NCBI GenBank assembly: GCA_937894515.1
Contig: CALCRH010000251.1
Location: 1 to 23,160 of the forward strand
Length of the DNA: 23,160 nt
Origin: an uncultured Clostridia bacterium
GTDB taxonomy: Bacteria > Bacillota > Clostridia > Oscillospirales > Oscillospiraceae
Reading direction: 5' to 3'
This document shows positions 7,790 to 15,632 of the stretch, piece after piece (the first letter of the stretch is position 1; each line of letters starts with the position of its first letter). A program made the position numbers and the translations under genes. The notes beneath the pieces are model-generated. The model ran no database searches, was not told where the DNA came from, and saw only the letters and a program-made list of their open reading frames with translations.

Positions 7790-9307
7790 TTATGTCGGCA
7801 ATGTCCTGTCTTTTTCAGGCAGTTTTTCACAGCGGCCATACATTTCGGTCATAGCGCGGATCTGCACAGCCAGTGCATCATCGGCCTCGCCGTCCAAAAG
7901 GCGCCATTGCCAGTTGCCCACGGGATTGCCGGGGGTGTTCATGCGGTGGTACCGTCCCAGATTCAGATAATCCTGCATGGTGGAAACGAACAGCTCCGCT
8001 ACGCTGGACATTCCCCCGCGGATGATGCCCCGGTTGAAGCCCTCCTGCTCGTTCAGCCCCAAATACTCCTCTGCATAGGCGATATCCGCCGGATCTGCCT
8101 CCTCCCGCCATAGCTGCAGGGGCGCATTGTCGTGTGTGCCGGTATAGCAAACACAATGACTATCGTAGGCGTGGGGCAGATAGCTGGAGCTGTCCCGGCT
8201 GTCAAAGGCAAACTGTAAAACCTTCATGCCGGGCCAGCCGCTGTCTTTCAGCAGTTGGGCAACGCCCGGTGTTGGATAGCCCAGATCTTCGGCGATAAAG
8301 GCGATCTGCGGAAACCAGCCGGTCAGAACACGAATCAGATCCATCCCGGGTCCCTGCTGCCATACGCCGTTGCGGGCGGTCTTTTCCCCGTAGGGAACTG
8401 CCCAGTAGGAATCCAAACCACGAAAATGGTCCATGCGGATCACATCATAGAGTTTTCCGGCGCCGTCAATGCGGCGGATCCACCAGCCGTAACCATCGGC
8501 TTTCATGGCGTCCCAATCGTACAGGGGATTGCCCCAGAGCTGACCGTCTGCCGTGAAGTAATCCGGCGGCACACCGCTGACATCTGTGGGGAAGCCCTTT
8601 TCGTCCAGTTGGAAGAATTCCGGCTCACTCCACACGTCGGCGCTGTCCATCGCCACGTAGATGGGCAGATCGCCGATCACCTGAATATTCTTTTGGTGGA
8701 GATACTCCCGCAGGGCAGTCCACTGTTGATAAAACAGGAACTGGAGATAGGTGAAAAACTCCACGTCCTCCCGAAGTTGCTCCCGGTACTTCTCCAACGT
8801 AGCCTGATCCCGCAGACGCAGCTTTTCATCGGGCCACTCTAACCAGGATCTCATGCCGAAATGTCGCTTGCAGGCCATGAATAGGGCATAATTGGGAAGC
8901 CACCCGCTGTTTTCTGCCGCAAATGCCTCCACTTTTTCCCGGTCACGTGTCCAGCCGCGGTTCTTGGCCTTTTGCAGCAGGGAAAAGCGGCTCTCGTAAA
9001 TCTTGCCGTAATCCACATAGCGGGGCTGGGTTCCCCAGGAGCAGGCATCTATCTCATCCTGCATCAACAGGCCGTCCTCAACCAATAGATCAAGGTCAAT
9101 AAAATAGGGATTTCCGGCAAAGGTGGAAAAGCTCTGATAGGGGCTGTCGCCATAACTGGTCGGGCCCAAGGGGAGCATCTGCCAATAGGCTTGTCCGGCA
9201 GCCTGGAGAAAGTCCGCAAAGTCATAGGCAGCCTTGCCGAAGGTGCCGATTCCATAAGGGGACGGCAGCGAGGAAATTGCTAATAAAATACCACTGGAAC
9301 GCTTCAT
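7790..9307 (-). CDS. malQ: 4-alpha-glucanotransferase (amylomaltase, GH77)
   Basis: The 505-residue cytoplasmic enzyme disproportionates maltodextrins, transferring alpha-1,4-glucan segments and releasing glucose. It begins RSSGILLAISSLPSPYGIGTFG, the usual GH77 start. The catalytic residues are visible: nucleophile D293 in RMDHFRG, acid/base E340 in FIAEDLG, and D393 in YTGTHDN. The GDLPIYVAMDSADVW block is also typical. Length is normal for the bacterial short form. The ATG at 9307 has a GGAG-type ribosome binding site about 10-14 nt upstream. It is a single-gene unit with its own strong promoter (9380-9408) and terminator, next to the alpha-glucoside operon. Its role would be to process imported maltodextrins to sugars the phosphorylase pathway can use. 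Confidence 0.96.
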   Translation of the reverse strand: MKRSSGILLAISSLPSPYGIGTFGKAAYDFADFLQAAGQAYWQMLPLGPTSYGDSPYQSFSTFAGNPYFIDLDLLVEDGLLMQDEIDACSWGTQPRYVDYGKIYESRFSLLQKAKNRGWTRDREKVEAFAAENSGWLPNYALFMACKRHFGMRSWLEWPDEKLRLRDQATLEKYREQLREDVEFFTYLQFLFYQQWTALREYLHQKNIQVIGDLPIYVAMDSADVWSEPEFFQLDEKGFPTDVSGVPPDYFTADGQLWGNPLYDWDAMKADGYGWWIRRIDGAGKLYDVIRMDHFRGLDSYWAVPYGEKTARNGVWQQGPGMDLIRVLTGWFPQIAFIAEDLGYPTPGVAQLLKDSGWPGMKVLQFAFDSRDSSSYLPHAYDSHCVCYTGTHDNAPLQLWREEADPADIAYAEEYLGLNEQEGFNRGIIRGGMSSVAELFVSTMQDYLNLGRYHRMNTPGNPVGNWQWRLLDGEADDALAVQIRAMTEMYGRCEKLPEKDRTLPT

Positions 9308-9379
9308 CGTATTGCTTCTCTCCTATGCTTTAGAAATAGAGGGCAGAAATGCCGGATAAGCCGTTAGATCTCTTTTCTT

Positions 9380-9408
9380 TTTATATCTCTCTTTTGTGTA
9401 TGTGTCAA
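9380..9408 (-). promoter_or_regulatory. malQ promoter
   Basis: On the minus strand, TTGACA (9403-9408), a 17-nt spacer and TATAAA (9380-9385) form a near-consensus sigma-A promoter about 70 nt upstream of the malQ start. A partial operator-like string GTTCCGGTC lies just upstream of the -35 (9411-9419), but it lacks the second half of the TTCCGGAA motif. Confidence 0.8.
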
Positions 9409-9711
9409 TCGTTCCGGTCAAAAAAGATTTTCACGTTTACCCAATACCGCCGTTTCCTCTTATAGCGTTAAATGAAATCTCACACCGATCCACTTTCTAT
9501 TGAAATGTTTGGGAAACCTTTTCAGTTTTTTCATTTTTAATCACCTGCAAGTCCTCATAAACATGGGTATTACCGCACTCTGACATCACTCCAGGATGAC
9601 GTAAGAGTGCGGCAAGCTCACACCGCAAATGTACACCCGTTCCCATATCGGAGGAATGTTCTTCGATACACCTTCATAACTTAAAGTAAGACGGTTATGG
9701 AGGGTTTTGAA
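9409..9711. other. gene-free interval between malQ and the recombinase unit
   Basis: I see no convincing gene here. The interval is AT-rich up to about 9540, then carries a 12-mer (TAATCACCTGCA, 9538-9549) that recurs inverted at 23072-23083, the 25-nt repeat at 9569-9593, and an inverted repeat CCGCACTCT (9573-9581) / AGAGTGCGG (9604-9612). These look like the boundary of an inserted element. Confidence 0.5.
9569..9593. repeat. left copy of a 25-nt near-perfect direct repeat
   Basis: ATTACCGCACTCTGACATC plus six more bases matches 23080-23104 at 24 of 25 positions in the same orientation; the only mismatch is at 9590. Here the repeat is also one side of a 9-bp inverted repeat ending at 9612. 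It lies 119 nt before the small gene that precedes the serine recombinase. Confidence 0.75.
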
Positions 9712-9867
9712 ATGAACAGCGATCCCACACCTGCGAATACTGTCATCCCCCCTGCCACTATCGCCGCCAAAGGCTACCGGGTGGAGCGCCGCTACGAGGG
9801 AGACCGCACAGCAGCGCAGATCGTCAGCGCGCTGATGAAAGTGCATAATCACAGGGAGACCATCTGA
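9712..9867 (+). CDS. TnpW-like small transposon protein
   Basis: This 51-codon ORF is not extended by any obvious domain. It has a GGAGGG ribosome binding site about 7 nt before the ATG, and its TGA shares one base with the ATG of the recombinase (TGATG), so the pair is translationally coupled. The second half (KGYRVERRYEGDRTAAQIVSA) has the general look of TnpW-type small proteins encoded next to large serine recombinases in Clostridia-type mobile elements. That assignment rests on position and weak resemblance; the molecular role of TnpW is unclear. Placement and coupling make a real gene likely. Confidence 0.65.
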   Translation: MNSDPTPANTVIPPATIAAKGYRVERRYEGDRTAAQIVSALMKVHNHRETI

Positions 9868-11444
9868 TGTCACCGCCGCCGAAATATCTGGTCGGGTGCT
9901 ACGAACGTCTGTCCCGGGAAGATGGGGACAAGCTGGAAAGTGACAGTATCCTCAACCAGCACAACTTCAATGAGGACTTCTGCGTCGGGCAGAAAGAACT
10001 CTGCATCGTCAGGCACTATGTGGATGACGGTTACACCGGCACCAACTTTCAGCGTCCCGGTTTCCGTGAGCTGATGGCAGATATCGAAGCCGGACGCATC
10101 AACTGCGTGGTGGTCAAGGATCTGTCTCGTTTTGGTCGAGATTATATCGATATGGGCTTCTACTTGGAGCGTACTTTCCCCGAAAAGGGCGTTCGCTTCA
10201 TCGCCATCAATGACCACGTGGACAGCCTGAACGGCCCGTACGATATGATGCTGCCGCTGAAAAATGTATTTAATGCCCAGTACGCAAAGGACATCTCGGA
10301 CAAAGTACGCAGCAGCTTCAAAGCCAAGCAGCGCCGCGGTGAATTCGTGGGTGCCTTCTCCTGCTACGGCTACCTGAAGGATCCGGAAAATCATACCCAT
10401 CTGGTGTTAGATCCTGTGGCGGCAAAGGTGGTACAGCGGATCTTCACTATGGCCGCCGCCGGTGTCGGGCAGGTTCGCATCGCCAAAGTCCTAAACGAGG
10501 AGCACATTCCCTGCCCCAGCGCCTATAAGAAGCTGATGGGTATGAAGTACACCAATGGCCATCGCTTGGAGACCACGACCTACTGGACTTATGCCACCAT
10601 CCACCGTATGCTGCGTAACGAGATGTATCTGGGCAATATGGTGCAGGCTCGCTCTGTCCGCCCCACCATGCACGGCAAAGCCAAAAGGGTGGCACCGGAA
10701 AACTGGATGGTGGTCAACGAGACTCATGAGGCTATTATCAGTAAAGAGCTCTGGGATTCCGTGCAGTCGCAGATGGCGAAAAACAGCCGGGAGTCGGACT
10801 TTAACGGTAATGTGGGGCTGTTTGCCGGTTTCCTGAAATGCGCCGATTGCGGTCGGGCTATGAGTAAGACCACCTGGGCAGGCCGCATCACCTATTCCTG
10901 CGGTTCCTACCATCGCTATGGTAAGTCCGTCTGTTCCCCCCATTACATCGCCCAGGCCGATCTAGAGGCCATTCTTCTGACTGATCTCAACCGCATTATC
11001 AACGCTGTGACTGACCTGAAGCATCTGGCAGAGGAAAGCCGCAATACTGCCATGGCCGCGGCACCTCGAATTCATGCGGAAAATTGCCTTCGTTCAGCGC
11101 TGGAACGTATCCGACGTTTGAAGAAAAACGCCTACGAGGACTACCGCGAGCAGCTCCTGAGCAAGGCAGAGTTTCTCCGCTACAAGGCGGACTACGACCG
11201 GCAGGAGCAGACACTTCAGCAGCAACTCGATGCCTGTATGGAGTCCAAAGTACCCACCTTGAAACAGCCGTGGGTGGACAACCTGCTCACTCTCGGCCAC
11301 CTGACCGAATTGGATCGCATGACCCTCGCACAGACCGTAAAGGAGATCCGCATCTACGAGGGAAAACACATCGAGATCACCTACCTGTTCTCCCGGGAAC
11401 TGGATGCGCTGCTTTGTGATACACTTGAGCGTATCGGTCGTTGA
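9867..11444 (+). CDS. large serine recombinase (TnpX-like site-specific recombinase)
   Basis: The 525-residue protein has the three-part layout of large serine recombinases. The resolvase catalytic domain is at about residues 6-150, with the nucleophile serine at S16 (YERLSRED) and the DLSRFGRD motif at 85-92. A recombinase domain at about 165-300 contains PVAAKVVQRIF and the MLRNEMYLGNMVQ block. A zinc ribbon follows, with cysteines at 325, 328, 345 and 356, then a helical C-terminal tail rich in R/K/E/L (about 390-470). It would cut and rejoin two attachment sites to excise or insert a mobile element. It overlaps the preceding small gene by one base and is followed by a strong terminator. 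No conjugation or mobilisation genes lie beside it, so it may be a minimal element, a remnant, or the edge of a larger island. Confidence 0.93.
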   Translation: MSPPPKYLVGCYERLSREDGDKLESDSILNQHNFNEDFCVGQKELCIVRHYVDDGYTGTNFQRPGFRELMADIEAGRINCVVVKDLSRFGRDYIDMGFYLERTFPEKGVRFIAINDHVDSLNGPYDMMLPLKNVFNAQYAKDISDKVRSSFKAKQRRGEFVGAFSCYGYLKDPENHTHLVLDPVAAKVVQRIFTMAAAGVGQVRIAKVLNEEHIPCPSAYKKLMGMKYTNGHRLETTTYWTYATIHRMLRNEMYLGNMVQARSVRPTMHGKAKRVAPENWMVVNETHEAIISKELWDSVQSQMAKNSRESDFNGNVGLFAGFLKCADCGRAMSKTTWAGRITYSCGSYHRYGKSVCSPHYIAQADLEAILLTDLNRIINAVTDLKHLAEESRNTAMAAAPRIHAENCLRSALERIRRLKKNAYEDYREQLLSKAEFLRYKADYDRQEQTLQQQLDACMESKVPTLKQPWVDNLLTLGHLTELDRMTLAQTVKEIRIYEGKHIEITYLFSRELDALLCDTLERIGR

Positions 11445-11474
11445 CATAGATAGAAAGTAAAACAGATATGAAAG

Positions 11475-11514
11475 AGCCAGGGGCTCCTCGGAACGGAGAG
11501 CCCCTGGCTTTTGC
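11475..11514 (+). terminator. strong terminator after the recombinase, possibly bidirectional
   Basis: AGCCAGGGGCTC (11475-11486) pairs perfectly with GAGCCCCTGGCT (11498-11509), followed by a short T run on the plus strand. It starts 30 nt after the recombinase stop. On the minus strand the hairpin lies about 85 nt past the GH94 stop and is followed by CTTTC, so it could also stop that convergent transcript, though less efficiently. Confidence 0.85.
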
Positions 11515-11592
11515 CTGTAATTATAGCCGCCTGTTTTCGATTTCGGCGCATATAAGCAGTTTACAATCACACCGGCAGCATAAACTCCTTCG

Positions 11593-14016
11593 TTATTCCA
11601 ACGTGGCGGTGACAGTGACCTCCGCACCTGCCGGAGCCACGTGCAGCACTGTGCCGTTTATGGCTTTGCCATCTACGGTCAAGCGGACTGCCTTGCCGCC
11701 CTTATTCTCCACGTGGATATGGTAGGCAGCTCCCCGGTAGCGGCGGACTACGTCATACTCTTTCAATTCGGCAGGCAGAACGGGCACCACGGAAAGACCG
11801 TCCATGGTGGGAGTGATGCCCAAAATGGCTTGGGTGATGCTCAAAAGTGTCCAGGCGGCGGTACCGGTGAGCCAGCTGTTCTTGGCCTCGCCAAAAGTAG
11901 GGGCATCCCGCCCGGCAATCATCTGAGAATAGACGTAGGGCTCGGTACGGTGAATGTCGCTGATGTCCTCCAAGTAGGCCGGGCAAATCTTTTTGTAGAG
12001 TTCCCAGGCCCGTTCACCGTTGCCCAGCACGGTCTCGGCCACGGTGATCCAGGGGTTATTGTGGCAGAACACGGCGGCGTTTTCCTTGTAGCCGGGAGGA
12101 TAGGAGCTGATCTCGCCCAAATTCAGCCGATAGGTGGTATAGGCCGGTTGGTGAACTACCACGCCGTATTTGGTTTCCAAACGATCACGGACACTGTCCA
12201 TGGCCTGCTGTGCCTGTCCGCTGTCTTTGCCGATGCCGGCCATGACGCACATACCCTGGGGTTCAATGAAAATTTGGCCCTCGTCACATTCCTTGCTGCC
12301 CACCTTTTTTCCGAAAGCATCGTAGGCCCGGAGGAACCATGCCCCGTCCCAACCGTCCTTCAGCACGGCTTGTTCCATGGCGGCAATGGCAGTCTCGGCG
12401 GTCTTCGCTTCATCCGTAAGCCCCCGGCGGCGGCACAGGTCAGCCCAGATGGGACCATACTTGCAGAACATACCGGCGATGAACACGCTTTCCGCCACAG
12501 GGCCCTCGCTGGGGCCGGTGGTCTGGAAACTCTCCCCGGGATGAGCGGAGAAGCAGTTCAGGTTCAGACAGTCGTTCCAGTCGGCCCGACCGATGAGGGG
12601 CAGACCGTGAGGACCCAGATGCGTCAGGGTATAGTTGAAACTGCGACGTAGGTGTTCCATAAGGGGCTGCGCCAGCGATTCGTCGTTATCAAAGGGAACG
12701 ATCTCGTCCAAAATGGCAAAGTCGCCGGTTTCCCGCAGATAGGCATCCACGGCGGCAATCAGCCACAGGGGGTCGTCGTTGAAGCCGCTGCCCACGGTCA
12801 GATTGCCTTTTTTGGTCAGGGGCTGATACTGGTGGTAGGCGCTGCCATCGGGGAACTGGGTGGCGGCAATATCCAAAATGCGCTCTCTCGCTCGTTCGGG
12901 AATCATGTGGACGAAGCCCAGCAGATCCTGACAGCTGTCCCGGAAACCCATGCCGCGGCCCATGCCGCTTTCAAAGTAGCTGGCACTGCGGCTCATGTTG
13001 AAGGTGACCATGCACTGATACTGGTTCCACACGTTGACCATGCGGTCCAGCTTTTCGTGACTGCTGCGGAGCTGCCAACCGTTCAGCAGATCCGACCAGG
13101 AACGGTGCAGGACATCGAGAGCGGCATCAAAGGCGGCGTCGTCGGGATAGCGTGCCATCATCGCCTTGGCGGGAATTTTGTTGATGACATTGGGTGCTTC
13201 CCATTTATTTTCGAGATTTTCCACGTATCCCAAGCCAAATATCACACTGTCTTTCTCACCGGCAAGGAGGGAGAAATGCAGATGTTGGGCGGCAATGGGC
13301 TGCCAGCCGTGGGCGGCGGAACCGGTGCATTGCCCCGCTTTGACCGCTTGGGGCATAGCAGGGCCGCCATAGGTGCCGCAAAAGGCTTCCCGACTGGTGT
13401 CGAAACCGGCGACGCCGCGGTTGCACCACCACAGAGCGTAGTGATCGCGCCGCTCACGGTATTCGGTCTTATGGTAGATGACGCTGTCCTCCACCTCCAC
13501 TTCGCCGATAGAGTAGTTGCGTTGGAAGTTGGTGGCATCATCGTTGGCATCCCACAGGCACCACTCCACCAGAGAAAAGAGATCCAGTTCTTTCGGGACG
13601 GCGGTATGGTTTTCCAGCGTGACACGGCACAAAAGGCAATTTTCCCCGTTGGGAACAAAAAGTTCCTGACGGGCGGCGATGCCGTCTTTTCTTCCCTCAA
13701 TGACGGTGTAGCCCAGACCATGGCGGCAGGTATAACCATCCAGCGCCGTTTGGGTGGGCTGCCATCCGGGATTCCAGACCGTGTCGCCGTCCTTGACGTA
13801 GAAATGGATCCCGTCCTGATCCAAAGGAGCGTTATTGTAACGGTATCGCGTCAGGCGGCGCAGGCGGGCATCGCGGTAAAAAGAGTAACCGCCGGCCGTA
13901 TTGGAGAGCAGGGTGAAAAAATTTTCACTGCCCAGATAGTTGATCCAGGGCAGAGGCGTCTGAGGCGTGGTGATAACGTATTCCCGCGCCGCATCGTCAA
14001 AGTGACCGTATTGCAT
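11593..14016 (-). CDS. cellobiose phosphorylase (GH94)
   Basis: The 807-residue cytoplasmic enzyme phosphorolyses cellobiose to alpha-glucose 1-phosphate and glucose. It starts MQYGHFDDAAREYVITTP followed by PWINYLG and SNTAGGYSFYRDARLRRLTRY, the characteristic opening of bacterial cellobiose phosphorylases. The catalytic aspartate is D482 in GRADWNDCLN. Other family blocks are GMGFRDSCQDLLG (351-366) and the QTTGPSEGPVAESVF substrate loop. The start at 14016 has AAGGAG upstream; the in-frame extension to 14103 precedes that site and is unlike the family. Length fits (about 810). Laminaribiose or diacetylchitobiose phosphorylases share the fold but are less similar at the N-terminus. It is transcribed alone, divergent from the ABC ATPase, and converges on the recombinase unit. 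Confidence 0.93.
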   Translation of the reverse strand: MQYGHFDDAAREYVITTPQTPLPWINYLGSENFFTLLSNTAGGYSFYRDARLRRLTRYRYNNAPLDQDGIHFYVKDGDTVWNPGWQPTQTALDGYTCRHGLGYTVIEGRKDGIAARQELFVPNGENCLLCRVTLENHTAVPKELDLFSLVEWCLWDANDDATNFQRNYSIGEVEVEDSVIYHKTEYRERRDHYALWWCNRGVAGFDTSREAFCGTYGGPAMPQAVKAGQCTGSAAHGWQPIAAQHLHFSLLAGEKDSVIFGLGYVENLENKWEAPNVINKIPAKAMMARYPDDAAFDAALDVLHRSWSDLLNGWQLRSSHEKLDRMVNVWNQYQCMVTFNMSRSASYFESGMGRGMGFRDSCQDLLGFVHMIPERARERILDIAATQFPDGSAYHQYQPLTKKGNLTVGSGFNDDPLWLIAAVDAYLRETGDFAILDEIVPFDNDESLAQPLMEHLRRSFNYTLTHLGPHGLPLIGRADWNDCLNLNCFSAHPGESFQTTGPSEGPVAESVFIAGMFCKYGPIWADLCRRRGLTDEAKTAETAIAAMEQAVLKDGWDGAWFLRAYDAFGKKVGSKECDEGQIFIEPQGMCVMAGIGKDSGQAQQAMDSVRDRLETKYGVVVHQPAYTTYRLNLGEISSYPPGYKENAAVFCHNNPWITVAETVLGNGERAWELYKKICPAYLEDISDIHRTEPYVYSQMIAGRDAPTFGEAKNSWLTGTAAWTLLSITQAILGITPTMDGLSVVPVLPAELKEYDVVRRYRGAAYHIHVENKGGKAVRLTVDGKAINGTVLHVAPAGAEVTVTATLE

Positions 14017-14066
14017 GGTATCCACTCCTTTTAGATTGCCGATAGGGCAGTCTTTTCTTCTCCCAT

Positions 14067-14072
14067 AGTATA
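14067..14072 (-). promoter_or_regulatory. candidate -10 box of the cellobiose phosphorylase gene
   Basis: TATACT on the minus strand lies about 50 nt upstream of the GH94 ATG. A convincing -35 at 16-18 nt is not visible, so an activator or an unusual spacing may be needed. Confidence 0.4.
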
Positions 14073-14159
14073 GCAAAAAAGTGCCGGGACTTTCAGCAAG
14101 CACATTTCACAAAAATTTTCTAGCCATCCTGTGCAAAATCCCAAAAAGAGGGAAATCTC

Positions 14160-14188
14160 TTGCCGAAAGGACATTCCTATGATATTTT
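14160..14188 (+). promoter_or_regulatory. weak candidate promoter of the ABC ATPase gene
   Basis: TTGCCG (14160-14165), a 17-nt spacer and TATTTT (14183-14188) are the best sigma-A-like pair before the ATPase, each matching consensus at four of six positions. The inverted repeat GCATAC / GTATGC (14198-14219) begins just downstream, where an operator or the first leader hairpin would lie. Confidence 0.35.
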
Positions 14189-14197
14189 ATATAAAGA

Positions 14198-14413
14198 GCA
14201 TACATAAGGGAAAGTATGCGCAAAGATCCAACCTGAATGGAACCGCCCTCTGCCACTCCACTTTTCTGGCAGATCGGCGGCAAAAGAAAAGGAGGAAAAT
14301 CCGCTGATGACTGGCGGTACGGCAGTGTGGAGACCTGTCGTAAAGCGGTACGCGTTGACTCGTGACCGCGAGACTGCTCCTTGCGGAGGCATAGCAGTTA
14401 CAGTCGAGAAATT
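14198..14413 (+). promoter_or_regulatory. long structured 5' leader of the ABC ATPase gene
   Basis: About 200 nt without an established gene carries several inverted repeats. GCATAC/GTATGC is at 14198-14219. A two-part hairpin follows, CCGCC (14243-14247) with GGCGG (14276-14280) around CTGCCA/TGGCAG (14250-14272). A final hairpin has ACTGC (14373-14377) with GCAGT (14394-14398), containing CTCC-TTGC-GGAG. The heptamer GCGGTAC occurs twice (14314, 14345). A 41-codon ORF with a good GGAGG site (14307-14432) runs into the ATPase start. The ATPase's own ribosome binding site is weak. It matches no riboswitch class that I recognise. Confidence 0.4.
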
Positions 14414-15580
14414 ATGTCCGAGGTACGTTTGATCAATCTGAAGAAGATCTATCCCAACACGGAAAAGAAGAAAAAAGAAAAAAAGGGTGAGCCCGAGAAG
14501 AAGACCAACCTGCAGATCACCGAGAAAGGTGTGGTCGCCGTCCAGGAATTCAACCTGGACATCAAGGATCAGGAGTTCATCGTGCTGGTTGGCCCTTCCG
14601 GCTGCGGTAAGTCTACCACGCTGCGTATGATTGCCGGTCTGGAGGACATCACCGAGGGTGAACTGTGGATCGGCGACAAGCTGATGAACGACGTAGAGCC
14701 CAAGGATCGCGATATCGCCATGGTGTTCCAGAACTACGCCCTGTACCCCCATATGACCGTGTATGACAACATGGCGTTCTCCCTGAAGCTGAAAAAAACC
14801 CCTAAGGAGGAGATCGATAAGAAAGTCCGTGAGGCAGCTGCCATTTTGGACATCACCCAGTATCTGGATCGCAAGCCCAAGGCTCTGTCCGGCGGTCAGC
14901 GTCAGCGTGTTGCCATCGGCCGCGCCATTGTCCGTGACCCCCAGGTCATGCTGATGGATGAGCCCCTCTCCAATTTGGACGCCAAACTGCGTAATGAGAT
15001 GCGCGCAGAAATCATCAAACTGCGTCAGCGCATCAATACCACCTTCGTCTACGTGACCCACGATCAGACTGAGGCTATGACTCTGGGTGACCGTATCGTC
15101 ATCATGCGTGACGGCTTCGTTCAGCAGATCGGTACGCCCCAGGAGGTGTTCGATCATCCCGCCAACCTGTTCGTGGCAGGTTTCATCGGTATGCCCCAGA
15201 TGAATATGTTCGACGCCAAGCTGATAAAGAAAGACGGCAAGTATGCCGTAGAGCTGGGCGGTCAGACCATCGTGTTGAGTGAGGAAAAGCAGGCACGCCT
15301 GTCGGCGAACAACGTTCCCGAGCAGGATGTCACTCTGGGTGTCCGCCCCGACCATGTGATGCTGTGCGAGGACGGCATCAAGGGTCGCGTGGACGTCAGC
15401 GAGCTGATGGGTTCGTCTTTGCATCTGCACATTACGGCAGAGGGTAAGGACGTCATCATCATCGTTCCCACCAACGGTGCTGCCGCGCATTTCCCCATGG
15501 GCAGTGAGGTCAACCTGACCTTCGGCGGCAACGTGGCGCACGTGTTCTCCAAGGAGACTGAGAAGAATTTGGAGTGGTAA
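14414..15580 (+). CDS. sugar ABC transporter ATPase, MsmX/UgpC type
   Basis: The 388-residue ATPase would power CUT1 importers by binding the EAA loops of their permeases. All nucleotide-binding motifs are intact: Walker A GPSGCGKST (60-68), Q-loop VFQNYALYPH, signature LSGGQRQR (158-165), Walker B VMLMDEP with the D-loop SNLD, and the switch histidine in VTHDQTEAM. A C-terminal regulatory OB-type domain follows (about 240-388, with GVRPDHVML). A lysine-rich insert (about residues 17-31) interrupts the N-terminal strand. The ATG at 14414 gives the canonical SEVRLINLKKIYP start but has only a weak ribosome binding site. It is monocistronic. Because both importer operons in the window lack an ATPase, I infer it serves both. 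Calling it MsmX is by type; the symbol is left empty. Confidence 0.93.
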   Translation: MSEVRLINLKKIYPNTEKKKKEKKGEPEKKTNLQITEKGVVAVQEFNLDIKDQEFIVLVGPSGCGKSTTLRMIAGLEDITEGELWIGDKLMNDVEPKDRDIAMVFQNYALYPHMTVYDNMAFSLKLKKTPKEEIDKKVREAAAILDITQYLDRKPKALSGGQRQRVAIGRAIVRDPQVMLMDEPLSNLDAKLRNEMRAEIIKLRQRINTTFVYVTHDQTEAMTLGDRIVIMRDGFVQQIGTPQEVFDHPANLFVAGFIGMPQMNMFDAKLIKKDGKYAVELGGQTIVLSEEKQARLSANNVPEQDVTLGVRPDHVMLCEDGIKGRVDVSELMGSSLHLHITAEGKDVIIIVPTNGAAAHFPMGSEVNLTFGGNVAHVFSKETEKNLEW

Positions 15581-15599
15581 AAAATAGAACCAACAAAAG

Positions 15600-15632
15600 G
15601 GAGGTACGCATTGAACTGCGTACCTCCTTTTT
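15600..15632 (+). terminator. bidirectional terminator between the ABC ATPase and cysteine desulfurase genes
   Basis: GGAGGTACGCA (15600-15610) and TGCGTACCTCC (15617-15627) form an 11-bp stem with a 6-nt loop and T5 on the plus strand. On the minus strand the stem is followed by a TTTT run. It lies 20 nt after the ATPase stop and directly abuts the stop codon of the convergent desulfurase gene. Confidence 0.92.

Noticed and set aside
9586..9873. Minus-strand ORF covering the TnpW-like gene
   Set aside because: It is antisense to the coupled small gene and shows no recognisable protein features.
14177..15541. 454-codon minus-strand frame opposite the ABC ATPase
   Set aside because: It is the complement of a highly conserved ATPase with all motifs intact; the encoded protein is His/Leu/Gln-rich nonsense.
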